The position numbers and the translations under genes are program-made. Source: Talinum fruticosum (taxonomy: Eukaryota > Streptophyta > Magnoliopsida > Caryophyllales > Talinaceae). From it: a stretch of DNA of 64,000 bases. The notes under the pieces were generated by a model. That model worked only from the letters and a program-made list of their open reading frames with translations, made no database searches and had not been told where the DNA came from. The stretch lies in contig JAITYX010000002.1 of the NCBI GenBank assembly GCA_021018815.1, positions 14,601,001 to 14,665,000 on the forward strand, in the 5' to 3' direction. Shown piece by piece: positions 1-11,110 of this stretch; the stretch's first letter is position 1; each line of letters opens with the position of its first letter.

Positions 1-1294
1 CATAAGTCGTGACCTGTGTATGCTGTATTGCTATGACCTTTGGGGCCAGTGAGAATGAATGATCCATGGAAAAATGTCTTTCCTCTGTTTCATCTTCTGG
101 TTCTTTTCAGTTGTGTTTAGTGTCTTTTTGTCATCATCCTATAAATGGGGAGGTTAAAAATTGACTCGGAGGCCAAATTATGTCTTTAGATTTTTCAATC
201 ACTCGGATAAACTTATGGGCCAAATTACCCTCTGTTTTCTTCCTTCCTCACCATACTGATTTGATCTGTTTTTTCCCCTGTTGGCATATTTAAGCTGGAC
301 GTTGTTATATGGTTTGGAAAGGATGCATTGGCTTCCTCTGTTTCTGCTTAGAAATAATAAAACTACTTTTCTCTTGCTGTCTAAGACCATTTGGTTCAAT
401 TGAATTCATCCTACGAAAACAAAATTCGTATTTCAATTGGCTATCATGCTTATCATGTTGGAGTTGTTTCTCATTTGTCAAATTTTGCAGGTCTTCTGTT
501 TCGTAAGTCGTTCGCAATCACCATCAGTTGTTCCATGCATCCCTAGTTCTTCCAGAACCTGAAATTGAACATGAGGCTAGCAACCATGATCATTGGGAAG
601 AGCTTCCATGTGGGTTATACCGGAGCTGACGAGTGTCCAGTTAGTGAAGTTAGAAAACATAAATGGACGAACTCTATGTGCTAAGGAAGCTAATAGTAGT
701 GTGCGAGAGAAAATCCATGGAACCTAAGCCTGAAGATCTAAGTCTTTCAGGCAGTCTGGTACGAGGAGATTATGAGTTGCTATCAGATTCTGTGAAGGGT
801 GCCCATCAGGTCAACCTAGTGGTAAAAGGAATTCTTTCCGATTGATCCATTAGTTGATGCTCCTAGTTATTTCTGCTCACCTTACAATTGTTCTCATGTT
901 ATTGTGGTTGTTATTATGTCTCTTCACGTAGGAACTTTACAGTTATCAACTCGTGCACTTCAGCACCACTTTTCAAGGTACTGAGCTTTGTGGTGGCCAG
1001 GAGGCTTCCTGTACGAACTTGATTATTTGTCGAATAACTTCATGGTAAGCTCAAACTACGTTTGTTTTGTTTTGTACAGAGGAATGCTGGTGATGAAAAG
1101 ACTGCAATGTAAGTATTGCATATAGGATAGCTGCGATATGAGAGCATTATGATCTCAGAGTCTTGGGAGTTATGATAGTTAGTGTGTTAATTAGCCTTAG
1201 AATACTCCAATTTTTCCTCAATCCCTGTACATTCTAAGTCTTGGCCATCATTGCATGACTTTTTGGATCACTCATAGATTCTGCACACATGTAG

Positions 1295-1479
1295 GGCTTG
1301 GAAGATCCTCAAATGCTTAGCTGATGCGGATTTATGTGACGTTGACAGGTAATTTGTTCACAAAGTCATTAAGTACATTTTGCTGCATTTTGTTTTTCAT
1401 TTGCTAAATAGCAGTAAAGATGTTTCCTCAGAGTTTGCAGTGATCCTGAAGGCATAGTAGAGCACACACTGGCTATCCT
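1295..1479 (+). pseudogene. Two exon fragments of an ARM-repeat-like gene
   Basis: Two short exons join in phase. Bases 1295-1348 encode AWKILKCLADADLCDVD and end at a GT donor; bases 1441-1479 follow a TTTGCAG acceptor and encode SDPEGIVEHTLAIL before a GTAAGT donor. The split codon AG/T gives serine. The helical, leucine-rich character resembles armadillo-type repeats of the kind seen in ARMC8-like proteins; this is a guess from residue pattern, not a database match. Related copies lie at about 2,730, 10,085 and, on the opposite strand, 30,730-31,050. No start, stop or flanking exons complete the gene here, so I treat it as a fragment. Confidence 0.4.
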
Positions 1480-1979
1480 GTAAGTGTCCAGAAACTTCTA
1501 ATACCGTATTTGTGTAGATACAAGAAAATGTGCTTTAGGTTGATCATTATGTTTGGGTAGTCTACTTGGTTAGGCTTACGTTACCTATCGACGTATCTTT
1601 GTAGTATTTCTATCTATGTCATGCAGGATCTTGTTAGATGTTGATGATAAATCATGATATTATCTACCATGAGTTGAATTTGTGTGGGAATTTTTGAGGG
1701 AGTCTTTATTTGTATGCTTCTTTTTATATGGTGTGTTAAGCGTCTCTGCATATTCTGTTGTTTCATATACTCGTTTCAAGTTTGGTTACCATCCTTTTTG
1801 GAGCTGCAATTTTGATTACAATGGTACTGAATCTCTTGCTGCTATGTCAGAATCACATTTTAATATGTCAGGTTCATGTCGTGATCATTTTAAGATATTT
1901 CACATGTTAGATTGGAATGCTAGTTTTAGACTGGCCACTTACTTGACTTGTTCATATTGCTATCTCAATTTTTGTTCAA

Positions 1980-2770
1980 ATAAAGGTTATATGGTTTGGA
2001 AGAGATGCATTTGAATTTAAAAGGATTTCGGCTTCATCTGTTTCTGCTTAGACATAATACAACTATTTTTGCAAACCTCAAGTTGAACACGAGGCTAGCA
2101 ACTATGATAATTGGGAAGAGGTTCCATGTGAGGGTTATACGGTATATTCATGGATGGTTCCGGAGCTGATGAGTGTCAACTTGGTGAAGTCAGAAAACAT
2201 AAATGCACGAACTCTATGCTAATGGAGCTAATAGTGTGAGAAAATCTATGGGACCTAAGCCTGACGATTTAAGTCTTTCCAGTAGTCTAGTATGAGGTCA
2301 ACCTAGTGGTAAAACTAATTCTTTCCGATTCATCCAGTAGCTTATGCTCCTAGTTATTACTGTTCACTTTACATAGTTCTCATGTTATTGCAGTTGTTAT
2401 GTTTCTGTTCATAGGAACCCCAATCAACTCATGCGTTTCAGCACTAATTTTCAAGGTACTGAGTTTGGTGGTGGCAAGGAGGCTTGAACTTGGTTATTTG
2501 TGGAATCTAGGTAAGCTCAAACTGCATTTTTTTAATCTGTTTTGTATAGAGGAATGCTAATGTCATTATTGCATATAGGATAGGAGAGTGTTACGAGCTC
2601 CCAAGTCTTGGAAGTTTTATTAGTTAGTGCTTTAATAAGATGCATAGTACTCTGATTTTTCCTCAATCCCCTGTACATTCTGAGTCTTGGCAATTATTGC
2701 ATGACTTCTTGTATCAGTCGGAGACTATGCACACATGTAAGGATTGGAAGATTGTCAAATGCTTATGCTG
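1980..2770 (+). repeat. Internal partial duplicate within block A1
   Basis: This stretch repeats, in the same order and orientation, pieces of 305-1,350. It starts with the motif ggttatatggtttggaa, then carries a segment encoding EHEASNYDNWEEVP, then the donor-like ggtaagctcaaact, and ends with a shortened copy of the first ARM-like exon near 2,730. A third copy is at 8,917-10,150. The peptide has a faint look of an NOI/RIN4 motif (NW...GYTVY), but it is too short and too broken to assign. Confidence 0.55.
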
Positions 2771-3768
2771 ATGCTGTTTTTTTTTTTGACAAAGTTGTTA
2801 AATACATTTTTACTGCATTGTGTTTGGGGTCAATTACTTTTATACTGCTATAGCAGTCACTATGCTAATTTTGAGGTTGTGGATTATGAGCTTTGTTCTT
2901 TTTTATTTGTATTTTGAGAAGTTGCAAAATAGCTGAGGATTGTAAAGACACAAGGTTTCTCTAATGTTTGCAAAAATGCCATTCTTTTGCTCTATTATGC
3001 TTTTGACTATCTTTGGTGTTCTACTATTCATGAAAAGTTCGCAAATAAGTATGAATTGCTTATTATTTACACGAATTTTAACTAGATGAAGTCACCCTTA
3101 CAAATGTGAATTTTATTATAATTCTTTTTAGAACTTGACAATGCCTCATTTGTTTGTTGTGCTTCACTGTTTGTCTCTCCATGGATTTTCTCACTTTTTG
3201 TTACTAGATCCCTCTTGGTCATAATTCTGCAAATATATTGTTGTTTTGTCTTGTTGTGAAACTTGAATAGTTGAGAAATGCTTCCAATTTCAGCTAATTT
3301 AAGCTTATCAATTCTTTTGTCCTTCCTTTCACGATTGCATGATCAAGGTCAAATTTTGATATTTTTTCTTATTATTGGTTATAATTTTGTAAAAGGTTTC
3401 ATTACTTTAGAAATAAGAATGTTCATGATGGTTACCAAGCATGTATTTGGATTGCTTCTCTGAGTGAATAAATTGTCCGACCTCATTTGAATTTGGGCTT
3501 ACATTGGCCATGGCTTAGATCCTTTATCAATATTCATCTTTCTTTTCAGTTACTCTCTTGTGCCCAAGTCAGCAGATTGTTGTATTTGTTACTATCTGAG
3601 TGTTACCTGATTCTGATTCCCCTCCCCCGTCGTGGGAGTGAAATTTCAAAATACTTTTTCTCGAGCTAATTTAAACTCCTTCGGCAACCTATGTTTGATC
3701 GACTGGCCCTTCGGGATTGTGTTCAAAGAACAGTATTCGGGATTGTGTATTTTTAATGATCTTCTTAG

Positions 3769-4022
3769 GAGGAATGTTTTGTGGTGTACAAGAAAGCTCA
3801 TAACTATGTTCGAGAGTCTCCAAGGGGAGCTAAGAGAATTCAGGTACGTCTGTGAGCATGTTTTATAACCTCTCCTCTCTCTGTTTAGTACTATATGTTT
3901 GACTTTCCCGGATATTTGGGTGCAGAGGTTCATCTGTTTCATGTGGAGGATTTCAAAGTTTTGGTGGTGTAAACAATGTCAAGGATTTCGCCGGAAAAGG
4001 AGATTCTTCTACTCTGGAAAAT
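3769..4022 (+). pseudogene. Exon-like fragment pair of unknown gene
   Basis: Bases 3769-3843 form a clean 25-codon exon (EECFVVYKKAHNYVRESPRG is its first part) between a TTCTTAG acceptor and a CAG/GTACG donor. A second exon-like piece runs from about 3926 to 4022; in one frame it encodes a Ser/Gly-rich stretch containing GGFQSFGGVNNVKDFAGKG, before a GTGTGAG donor. The simple AG acceptor does not keep the best frames of both pieces in phase, so the model is unsettled. I do not recognise the family. The neighbouring copy of block A at 10-11 kb lacks this pair. Confidence 0.3.
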
Positions 4023-4289
4023 GTGTGAGTTATCAAGTGTACGCCTTTCTCTTCTTCTCTCAATATGTCCCCTATCTCTTCCCCTTGGTTACCTCTAAAC
4101 CCTAGTTTGGTTTCTAAGAAGTGGGAGGAAGGGGGATTGATCAACAATGGCAAAATGTGTGAGTTATATATAGTGTATGCCTCTCTCTTCTTTTCTCAAT
4201 GTCTCCTATCTCTTCCCCTTGGTTACTTCTAAACCCTAGTTTGGTTTCTAAGAAGTAGGTGGAAGAGGGATTGATCAATAATGGCTGGA

Positions 4290-6470
4290 AATTTCTTTGG
4301 TGTTAATGCTTTATTTGACTGTTTTTTTGGTGTTAATGCTTTTCAAATGATTTAAAACGGGCCTTAAATAACCAGGAACCCCTTGAATTATCAAAAGATT
4401 TGTTAAGATATTAGTTGACAATTTTTTGAAAATTTTCAAAAAATTGCAAAAACCTTAGATAATAACCTTCGTTTTGTAGTCTTGAAAACACTTGACCAAG
4501 TATGCTTCGAAATCCAATTTGAAGTTTATATTATTATCTTTATGAATTTAGATAAACTTGATAATTACTACTTATGACATTGTCATTGTTTTTTTGTTCT
4601 TAAAAGTTGATCTCAAAGCGGACAAGAATTAGCAAGATTTGGGTGTTTTATTTGAGTGTTTTTATGATGTAAAATGTTCTTGAAATAATCTTGAATGGGC
4701 CTTAAATAGCCAAGAAATTCTTGAATTGTCGATACGTTTGTAAAGATATTATTTGATAGTTTGTTGAAAATTTCTCAAAAATTGCAAAAACCGTGGATTA
4801 TTGCCTTTATTTTTGGGTCTTGGAAACACTTAACGAGTATGCCTCCGAAACCCCATTTAAAGTTTATACTATTATCTTTATGAATTTAAATAAACTTGAT
4901 AATTACTAATTATGACATTGCCATTGTGTTTCTGCTCTTAGAAGGTGATCCAAAACAGACAAGAATTAGCAAGATTTCGGTGTTTTGTTTGAGTGTTTTT
5001 TGGTGTAAAATGCTCTTTAAATGATCTTGAATGGGCCTTAAATAGCCAAGAAATTCTTGAATTGTTAATAGGTCTCTAAAAATATTATTTGACAACTTCC
5101 CGGAAATTTTCCAAAAATTGCAAAAGACTCGTGGATAATAGACTTCATTTTTAGGTCTAGGAAACACTTGACCACTATACCTCCGAAATCCCTTAGGAAG
5201 TTCACGGTATTATCTTTATATATTTAGATGATCTTGATAATTAGTACTTATGACATTGCCATTTTCCTTTTAATTTTAGAAGGTGATTCTAAAGCAGCAA
5301 AAAATGAAAAAGATTTGAATGTTTTTTTGAGTGTTTTTGGGTCTTGGAAGCACTTGACCGGTATGCACCTGAAACCCCTTTTTGAAGTTTAATTTAAATA
5401 CTTATGACATTGCCATTGTCTTTTTCCTTTTAGAAGGTGATTCCAAAATAGCCAAAAATGAGAAAGATTTGAGTGTTTTTCTAGTGTTCAATTTCTAGTG
5501 TTCAATACTTTTCAAATGATCTAGCATGGCCCTTAAATAGTGAGGAACCTCTTGAATTGTCGAGTAGGTTTGTTGAAATATTAATTGTCCACTTTTCAAA
5601 AATTTCCCAAAAATTACAAAAAATCGTGGATAATAGTCTTCGTTTTTGGGTCTTGGAAACACTTAACCAATATGCCTCCAAAACCCCTTTTGAAGTTCAT
5701 AATATTATAATTATGAATTTAGATGACCTTATAATTACTACTTATAACATTGTCATTGTCTTAAATCGTGATCTCAAAATAGTTAAGATGAGTGAGATTT
5801 GGGTGTTTTATTTGAGTATTTTTCTGGTGTATAATGTTTTTCAAATGATTTGAAATAGGCCTTAAATAGTCAAGAAAATCTTGAATTGTCAATAGGTTTA
5901 TAAAGATATTATTTGACATTTCGAAAATTTTTCAAAATTTTCAAAAACGGTGGATAATAGCCTTCATTTTTGGGTCTTGGAAACACTTGATCGAGTATAG
6001 TATGCCAATGAAATCCCTTGGGAAGTTCACAATATTATTTTAGAAATTCAGGTGATTTTGATACTTACTATTTATAACATTTTCATTGTCTTTTTTATCT
6101 TAGAAGCTAATCTCAAAGCAGGCAAAAATGAATAAGTTTTGGGTGTTTTATTTGAGTATTTTCTGATATTTAATGCTATTGAAATGATCTAGAGTGGACT
6201 TTAAATAGTTAGAAATCTCTTGAATTGTTAGTAAGTTAGTTAAGACATTATTTGAAAACTTTACGAAGATTTTTCAAAAATTACAAAAAAGTCATGAATA
6301 ATAGCTTTTGTTTTTAGGTCTTAGAAGCACGTGACCAGTATGCCTTTGAAACCCCTTTTGAAGTTTACATTATTATCTTTATGAATTAAAATGATCTTGA
6401 TATATGTCATTGCCATTGTCTTTTTGCTCTTAAAATGTGATCCCAGAATAGCAAAAAATGTGTAAGATCC
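4290..6470. repeat. Tandem array 1 of a ~335 bp repeat
   Basis: About six diverged head-to-tail units. The landmark ataattactacttatgacat begins at 4561, 4899 and 5237, giving spacings of 338 and 338; a shortened unit follows near 5,390, then units at 5,731 and about 6,060. Each unit carries, in order, a gatctagaatgggcctta-like segment, a tttgacaacttt/caaaaattgcaaaa segment, a gggtcttggaaacacttgacc segment and the landmark. Open frames inside are short and not conserved between units, so this is a satellite-like repeat and not coding. Confidence 0.85.
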
Positions 6471-6957
6471 CAAAACAGCCATGAATGAGCCTTTTATTTA
6501 AACAAAAATATTAGACCCTTCATAACCCATTAAGAAAAATCAACTACAAAATGCTAACCTAAGATAATTACTGTCAACTATGAAAAAAAAAAATTAAAAA
6601 CCCACACTGCCATCATATTCTGATATAACAGGGCCTTCATAACCCAAAAAATCCTAACAAAATGGATCAATTTACGGAAGCCCAAGTCCTGCCATTGCCA
6701 AAACAAAGACTAAGCAACATTGAAAAAGGAAGAGGGAAATCACACATATTTATGAAAATATTTGATATAAAAGGAGGACGGAAGTTATCATGGATAGTGA
6801 CATTTAAGCACATATAGAAACCAAGACGTTTTCACTCAGATCACCCATCATTCTATCAAGCTCTCTGCAACACAGTAATACCAGCAAGTACATATTGCAA
6901 AATGACTGAATGTTTACTGACCTGTGATTACATAGCAGCAACAGCAACAGCGGGAAG
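6470..6957. repeat. Block D1, truncated copy
   Basis: This immediately follows array 1 and is nearly identical to the starts of blocks D2 (13,375) and D3 (22,505). It begins near gccttttatttaaacaaaaatatt and runs through the cccaagtcctgccattgcc segment. Similarity stops around 6,957 at a short cagcaa repeat, so only the first ~0.5 kb of the 1.8 kb block is present. Confidence 0.75.
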
Positions 6958-7130
6958 AATGTTTACTGACTTGAGTTGTTTGCACTTATGGTAGGAAATG
7001 AGTACGTAAATTGGCATGGTTTGGTGCCCTGTACGTTTATTACTATAATTTCACAACCTCTGCCAGAAGCCAACAGGAGTAGCCTGCTCTGCGTTTAACT
7101 CGAATATTGCCTGCTCTGCAAGTATAATGC

Positions 7131-7700
7131 TTGTCTTTTTCTTTACAAGATGAAGCTAACTGGTTATATGTTCATTTGCATTTGCTTGTGCCAGGGTATG
7201 TAATAGCTACAGTTATTTACTGTTGGCTTGTTTTGGTGGAGGGCAACAGCCAGTTGCTAGGAAAGCAAGGAAAAAGAGTGGCACTTACCGTACAAATCCT
7301 GGAAAGAATGGATAGTAGAATAGATGACATACCGGATCATTTGGTTTATATGATTCTTAAATGCTAACCGCTACGTGATGCGGTACGAACAAGTGTATTG
7401 TCAAAAATATGGAGGTACAAAAGGGAAATGTTTCCAATTTCTTTTTGACAATAAACTTGTTCGTACCGCATCACGTAGCCTCAGTCCTCACAATACACTC
7501 AAAAAATGGAGGTACAAATGGGCAAAGCGATGCTGAAAAAGATAAATGTAGCAGTGAAAATTAAAACAGAGTTGATGAGATCGAAAAAAATATATAGAAA
7601 AAAGGTACTCGTACATACTACAAATTGGGTTTTTCTTTTGATAAATTCAATACTTTTTATTGTGATTTCGGCCAACCCTCACAAAGACCTCTAACGACTC
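7131..7700 (+). pseudogene. Broken F-box protein fragment
   Basis: From about 7309 the frame encodes RMDSRIDDIPDHLVYMILKC, then an in-frame TAA where Leu is expected, then PLRDAVRTSVLSKIWRYKRE. This is a typical plant F-box of the FBXL/FBD class (IP-D-L---IL--LP--DAVRTSVLSK-WRY). F-box proteins are substrate adaptors of SCF ubiquitin ligases; here only the domain's ~45 residues survive. The leucine to stop change is a single base (TTA to TAA). Downstream, 7,480-7,540 carries a second, diverged copy of the VLSKKWRYKW segment, and between the two lies an inverted copy. The upstream ORF part from 7131 is not recognisable. A dead gene fragment is the best reading. Confidence 0.75.
7371..7478. repeat. 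37 bp inverted repeat in F-box fragment
   Basis: Bases 7371-7407 and 7442-7478 are reverse complements at 36 of 37 positions, separated by a 34 base spacer. The left arm codes for the LRDAVRTSVLSK part of the F-box; the right arm is the same coding segment inverted. A transcript would fold into a stable hairpin. Confidence 0.9.
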
Positions 7701-7719
7701 TCCTTTATTTCCCTTCATT

Positions 7720-8530
7720 CTTACATATGTATTTTGCAGAGAGATGGCAGTTGAAAGAGGCAACAAGGCAGGATGATTGATAGACAAATGGACTGGAAAT
7801 ATTTTAAAACCTCAGTCCTGCTTAGGTATGAATTACCTTGCTTGTAAGTCTTAATGTTCAGGACATGGATGTTTTGTGGGAATTCAGAAAATACCCTTAT
7901 AGGCGCCATCTGGCCATGTTTTCTGATCTTATTTTCTCATATAAGAATTTATTGCACTCTCAAGAATTTTATTCGTAGCATGGCACCCATTCCCCATTCT
8001 AATTGTTTCGAATGAATTATGTCTGCGGGTGTTTCTTTGTATACATGGCAGTAATCCATATCCATAAGATGATATTAATATAGTAATGGATATAGATCGT
8101 CAATGACAAGGAAATGCATCATTATTTTGTTTTTAGGTGGAAAAAGATTACTTGCCGTCATAACCATATAATGAATGGCATCCTTATCTTTCTATATTTG
8201 TATTTAGCTGAGATACAAGGAAAAATATGTGGCTAATTCTAAGATGCATTACTAAGCAACTAAATAGCAATCCTTTTCTGAGCTTTTAACTTTTACCATG
8301 TTTATTTTCAGTTTCTTTTTGTAAGATTATATATGCAATACTTATGTCTATATACTGGGAGTAAGTGGCTGACAAGTTGCAGGTCCCGGAGAAATCACTA
8401 GAAGCTCATGGAAAAGATAGGTAAGACTCTTTTAGAGCCTGGGGAACCACCTCTGGTCAGGCCCATTATCCCCGCCCTTGCCCTCACACACACACACGAG
8501 CACCCCAAAATATATTTGAGACCTTTGAAA
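7720..8530. other. Intergenic, no gene recognised
   Basis: AT-rich sequence with a short CA dinucleotide run near 8,487-8,500. I see no coding exon or transposon ends. Confidence 0.5.
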
Positions 8531-11110
8531 TCTGCATTGTCATAAGTCGTAAGCTGTATAGGCTGGACTGCTATTGCCTTAGGGGCTAGTGAGAATGAAT
8601 GATCCATAGAAAAATCTTTCTTGAACCATCTGTTTCATCTTCTGGTCTTCTTCCATTGTGTTTACCATCTTTTTGTCATCATTCTATAAATGGGGAGGTT
8701 AAAAATTGACTTTGAGGCCAAATTCTATCTTAGATTTTTCAATCAATCAGCTAAACTTATGGGCCAAATTACCCTCTATTTTCTTCCTTCCTCCCCATAC
8801 TGATTTGCTCTGCTTTTTGTAAGTTGAATTAATGTTTGTTTAATGTTTCAGCTTAATTTTGACTACTGCAATGGTTCTTGTAAAGACCCTGGAAGCATTT
8901 TGCTCTGCTGAAGGCTAAGGTTATATGGTTTGGAATAGATGCATTTGAATTTAAAAGGATTTTCGGCTTCATCTGTTTCTGCTTAGACATAATACAACTA
9001 TTTTGCTCTTCAGCAATCATGATCAGTAAGTAAGTTATGCGATAAAATTATTTATTTATTATAATAGAATAAATTATTTGTTAAAATATAGAAAATATTA
9101 AAATAAAAAAATAATAATTTAAATATTTATAATCATGCTCTACTATTGTTTCAAAGTGAAAAAATATAAATTAAAAAAATCTTACACATAAGTGTAATTT
9201 CAATGACAATTAGCATAATTTCAACAAAATGTGAAGGGTAATATGGTCAAGTATTAATTGTAATAAGCTCTTCCAGAAAAACTCTTCTAAAGAACTTTTT
9301 GTGTTATAGAGATTTTTGGATAAAAAAAAGATATTCTAAATGCTCTTTACTAAATAATACAATTAAGTTTTTGATCCCGTCAAATAGATAAAAAGAGCTT
9401 TTTGAAGACAAAAATTTCTTCATCAAATACCCCTCAATCTACAATACGGTATCTGTTGGGGTTATACCTAATTCTACTACATTTTTGCAAACCTGAAGTT
9501 GAACACGAGGCTAGCAACTATGATAATTGGGAAGAGGTTCCATGTTGGGGTTATACGGTATATTCATGGATGATTCCGGAACTGACGAGTGTCAACTTGG
9601 TGAAGTCAAAAACATAAATGCACGAACTCTATGCTAAGGGAGCTAATAGTGTGAGAAAATCTGTGGAACCTAAGCCTGACAATATAAGTCTTTCCAGTAG
9701 TCTAGTATGAGGTCAACCTAGTGGTAAAACTAATTCTTTCCGATTCATCCATTAGTTTATGCTCCTAGTTATTATTGTTCACTTTACATAGTTCTCATGT
9801 TATTGCAGTTGTTATGTTTCTGTTCATAGGAACCCCAATCAACTCATGCGTTTCAGCAGTAAGTTTCAAGGTACTGAGTTTGGTGGTGGCAAGGAGGCTT
9901 GAACTTGGTTATTTGTGGAATCTAGGTAAGCTCAAACTGCATTTTTTAATCTGTTTTGTACAGAGGAATGCTAATGTCATTATTGCATATAGGATAGGAG
10001 AGTGTTACGAGCTCCCAAGTCTTGGGAGTTTTAGTAGTTAGTGCTTTAATAAGATGACTTCTTGGATCAATCGGAGACTATGCACACATGTAAGGATTGG
10101 AAGATTGTCAAATGCTTATGCTGATGCTGTTTTACGTAACATTGACGGATAATTTGTTCACAAAAGTTGTTAAATACATTTTTACTGCATTTGTTTTTCG
10201 TTTGCTTAATACCGGTAAGCATTTTTCTAAGAGTTTGCAGTGACCTTGAAGGCAAGATAGAGTACTCAGCGGCTATCCAGAAAGTTTCCAAGAAAATGTG
10301 CTTTAGGTTGATCATGATGTTTGGGTAGTCTACTTGGTTCGACTTGGCTTTGATGTGTGTTACTTTTCTTTATCTGCTGTTTTCATCTAGTTTTCCTTAA
10401 TTTCTCATCAAAATCCCAAAAAATCCCTCTTAAAACCCTAAAAATTTCGAATTTCCCATCATAACTTTGTCCTGGCCGGAGTTTTAAATTGATGCATTGA
10501 TTAATTGCTTTTGGCTCTTATCCTTTTTTTCGCAAAAAAAAAACAGAATACAACATGAGGCAATTATGAAATTAATATTGTTTATTATTATTATTATGGT
10601 TTATTATTATGAAAAAGAAATCTGCGAAAAATACTAAGAGAGTCAGCTTGTTTAAACTGCAGCCTCATGGCCTGTATGTGGAAATGAAATCTCTCTTTCT
10701 TATGAGGTCCCGGCCCACATGTCCTGCCCAAACAGCCCGTTAATCTTGATAGGCTGATGAATTATGATAATGATTCTCTACGCTTCTTATTGTTATTAGC
10801 GGTTGGACTTCGTTGCTGATTTCTTTGATTTTTGGTTCTGTTCTTTAAAGGTTGTTGGTGAGAGACATGTTCACTTTAGGGCTTGTCAATTTTTTTGATA
10901 TTACTCTCTCATGGCCTCTAAACCCTAGTTTGGTTTCTAAGAAGTGGGAGGAAGGGGGATTGATCAACAATGGCAAAATGTGTGAGTTATATCAAGTGTA
11001 TGCCTCTCTCTTCTTTTCTCAATATGTCCCCTATCTCTTCCCCTTGGTTACTTCTAAGCCCTAGTTTGGTTTCTAAGAAGTAGGTGGAAGAAGGATTGAT
11101 CAACAATGGC
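8530..11110. repeat. Block A2, second copy of block A
   Basis: Homologous to block A1 in the same orientation, with the order A2, array 2, D2 repeating A1, array 1, D1. It holds a decayed copy of the first ARM-like exon near 10,085-10,150 and the segment encoding EHEASNYDNWEEVPCWGYTV near 9,500. Relative to A1 it lacks the exon pair of 3.77-4.02 kb and carries an extra AT-rich insertion at about 9,006-9,480. Confidence 0.7.
9006..9480. mobile_element. AT-rich insertion, possible MITE remnant
   Basis: Block A1 reads continuously across this point (near 2,068), but block A2 is interrupted by about 470 bases of very AT-rich DNA between acaactatttt and a resumed tttttgcaaacctgaag. I could not find clear terminal inverted repeats, so the class is open. 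Confidence 0.4.

Larger units (their letters stand above)
1..4290. other. Block A1: duplicated gene-fragment mosaic
   Basis: This block is a first copy of a sequence that recurs at 8.53-11.1 kb. The opening 260 bases match 8,540-8,800, and the tail around 4,090-4,290 matches 10,915-11,110. It also contains an internal partial duplication: the stretch at about 305-1,350 recurs, shortened, at 1,983-2,770. Several exon-like pieces with GT-AG borders occur on the plus strand, but no continuous gene model spans the block. Between 2.8 and 3.7 kb I see only AT-rich non-coding sequence. The window edge cuts the block at its left side. Confidence 0.7.

Noticed and set aside
2073..2210. RIN4/NOI domain gene
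   Set aside because: Only a faint NW...GYTVY resemblance in a short segment that is interrupted in all copies.
4910..5167. ORFs in the tandem arrays
   Set aside because: Not conserved between repeat units and broken in most of them.
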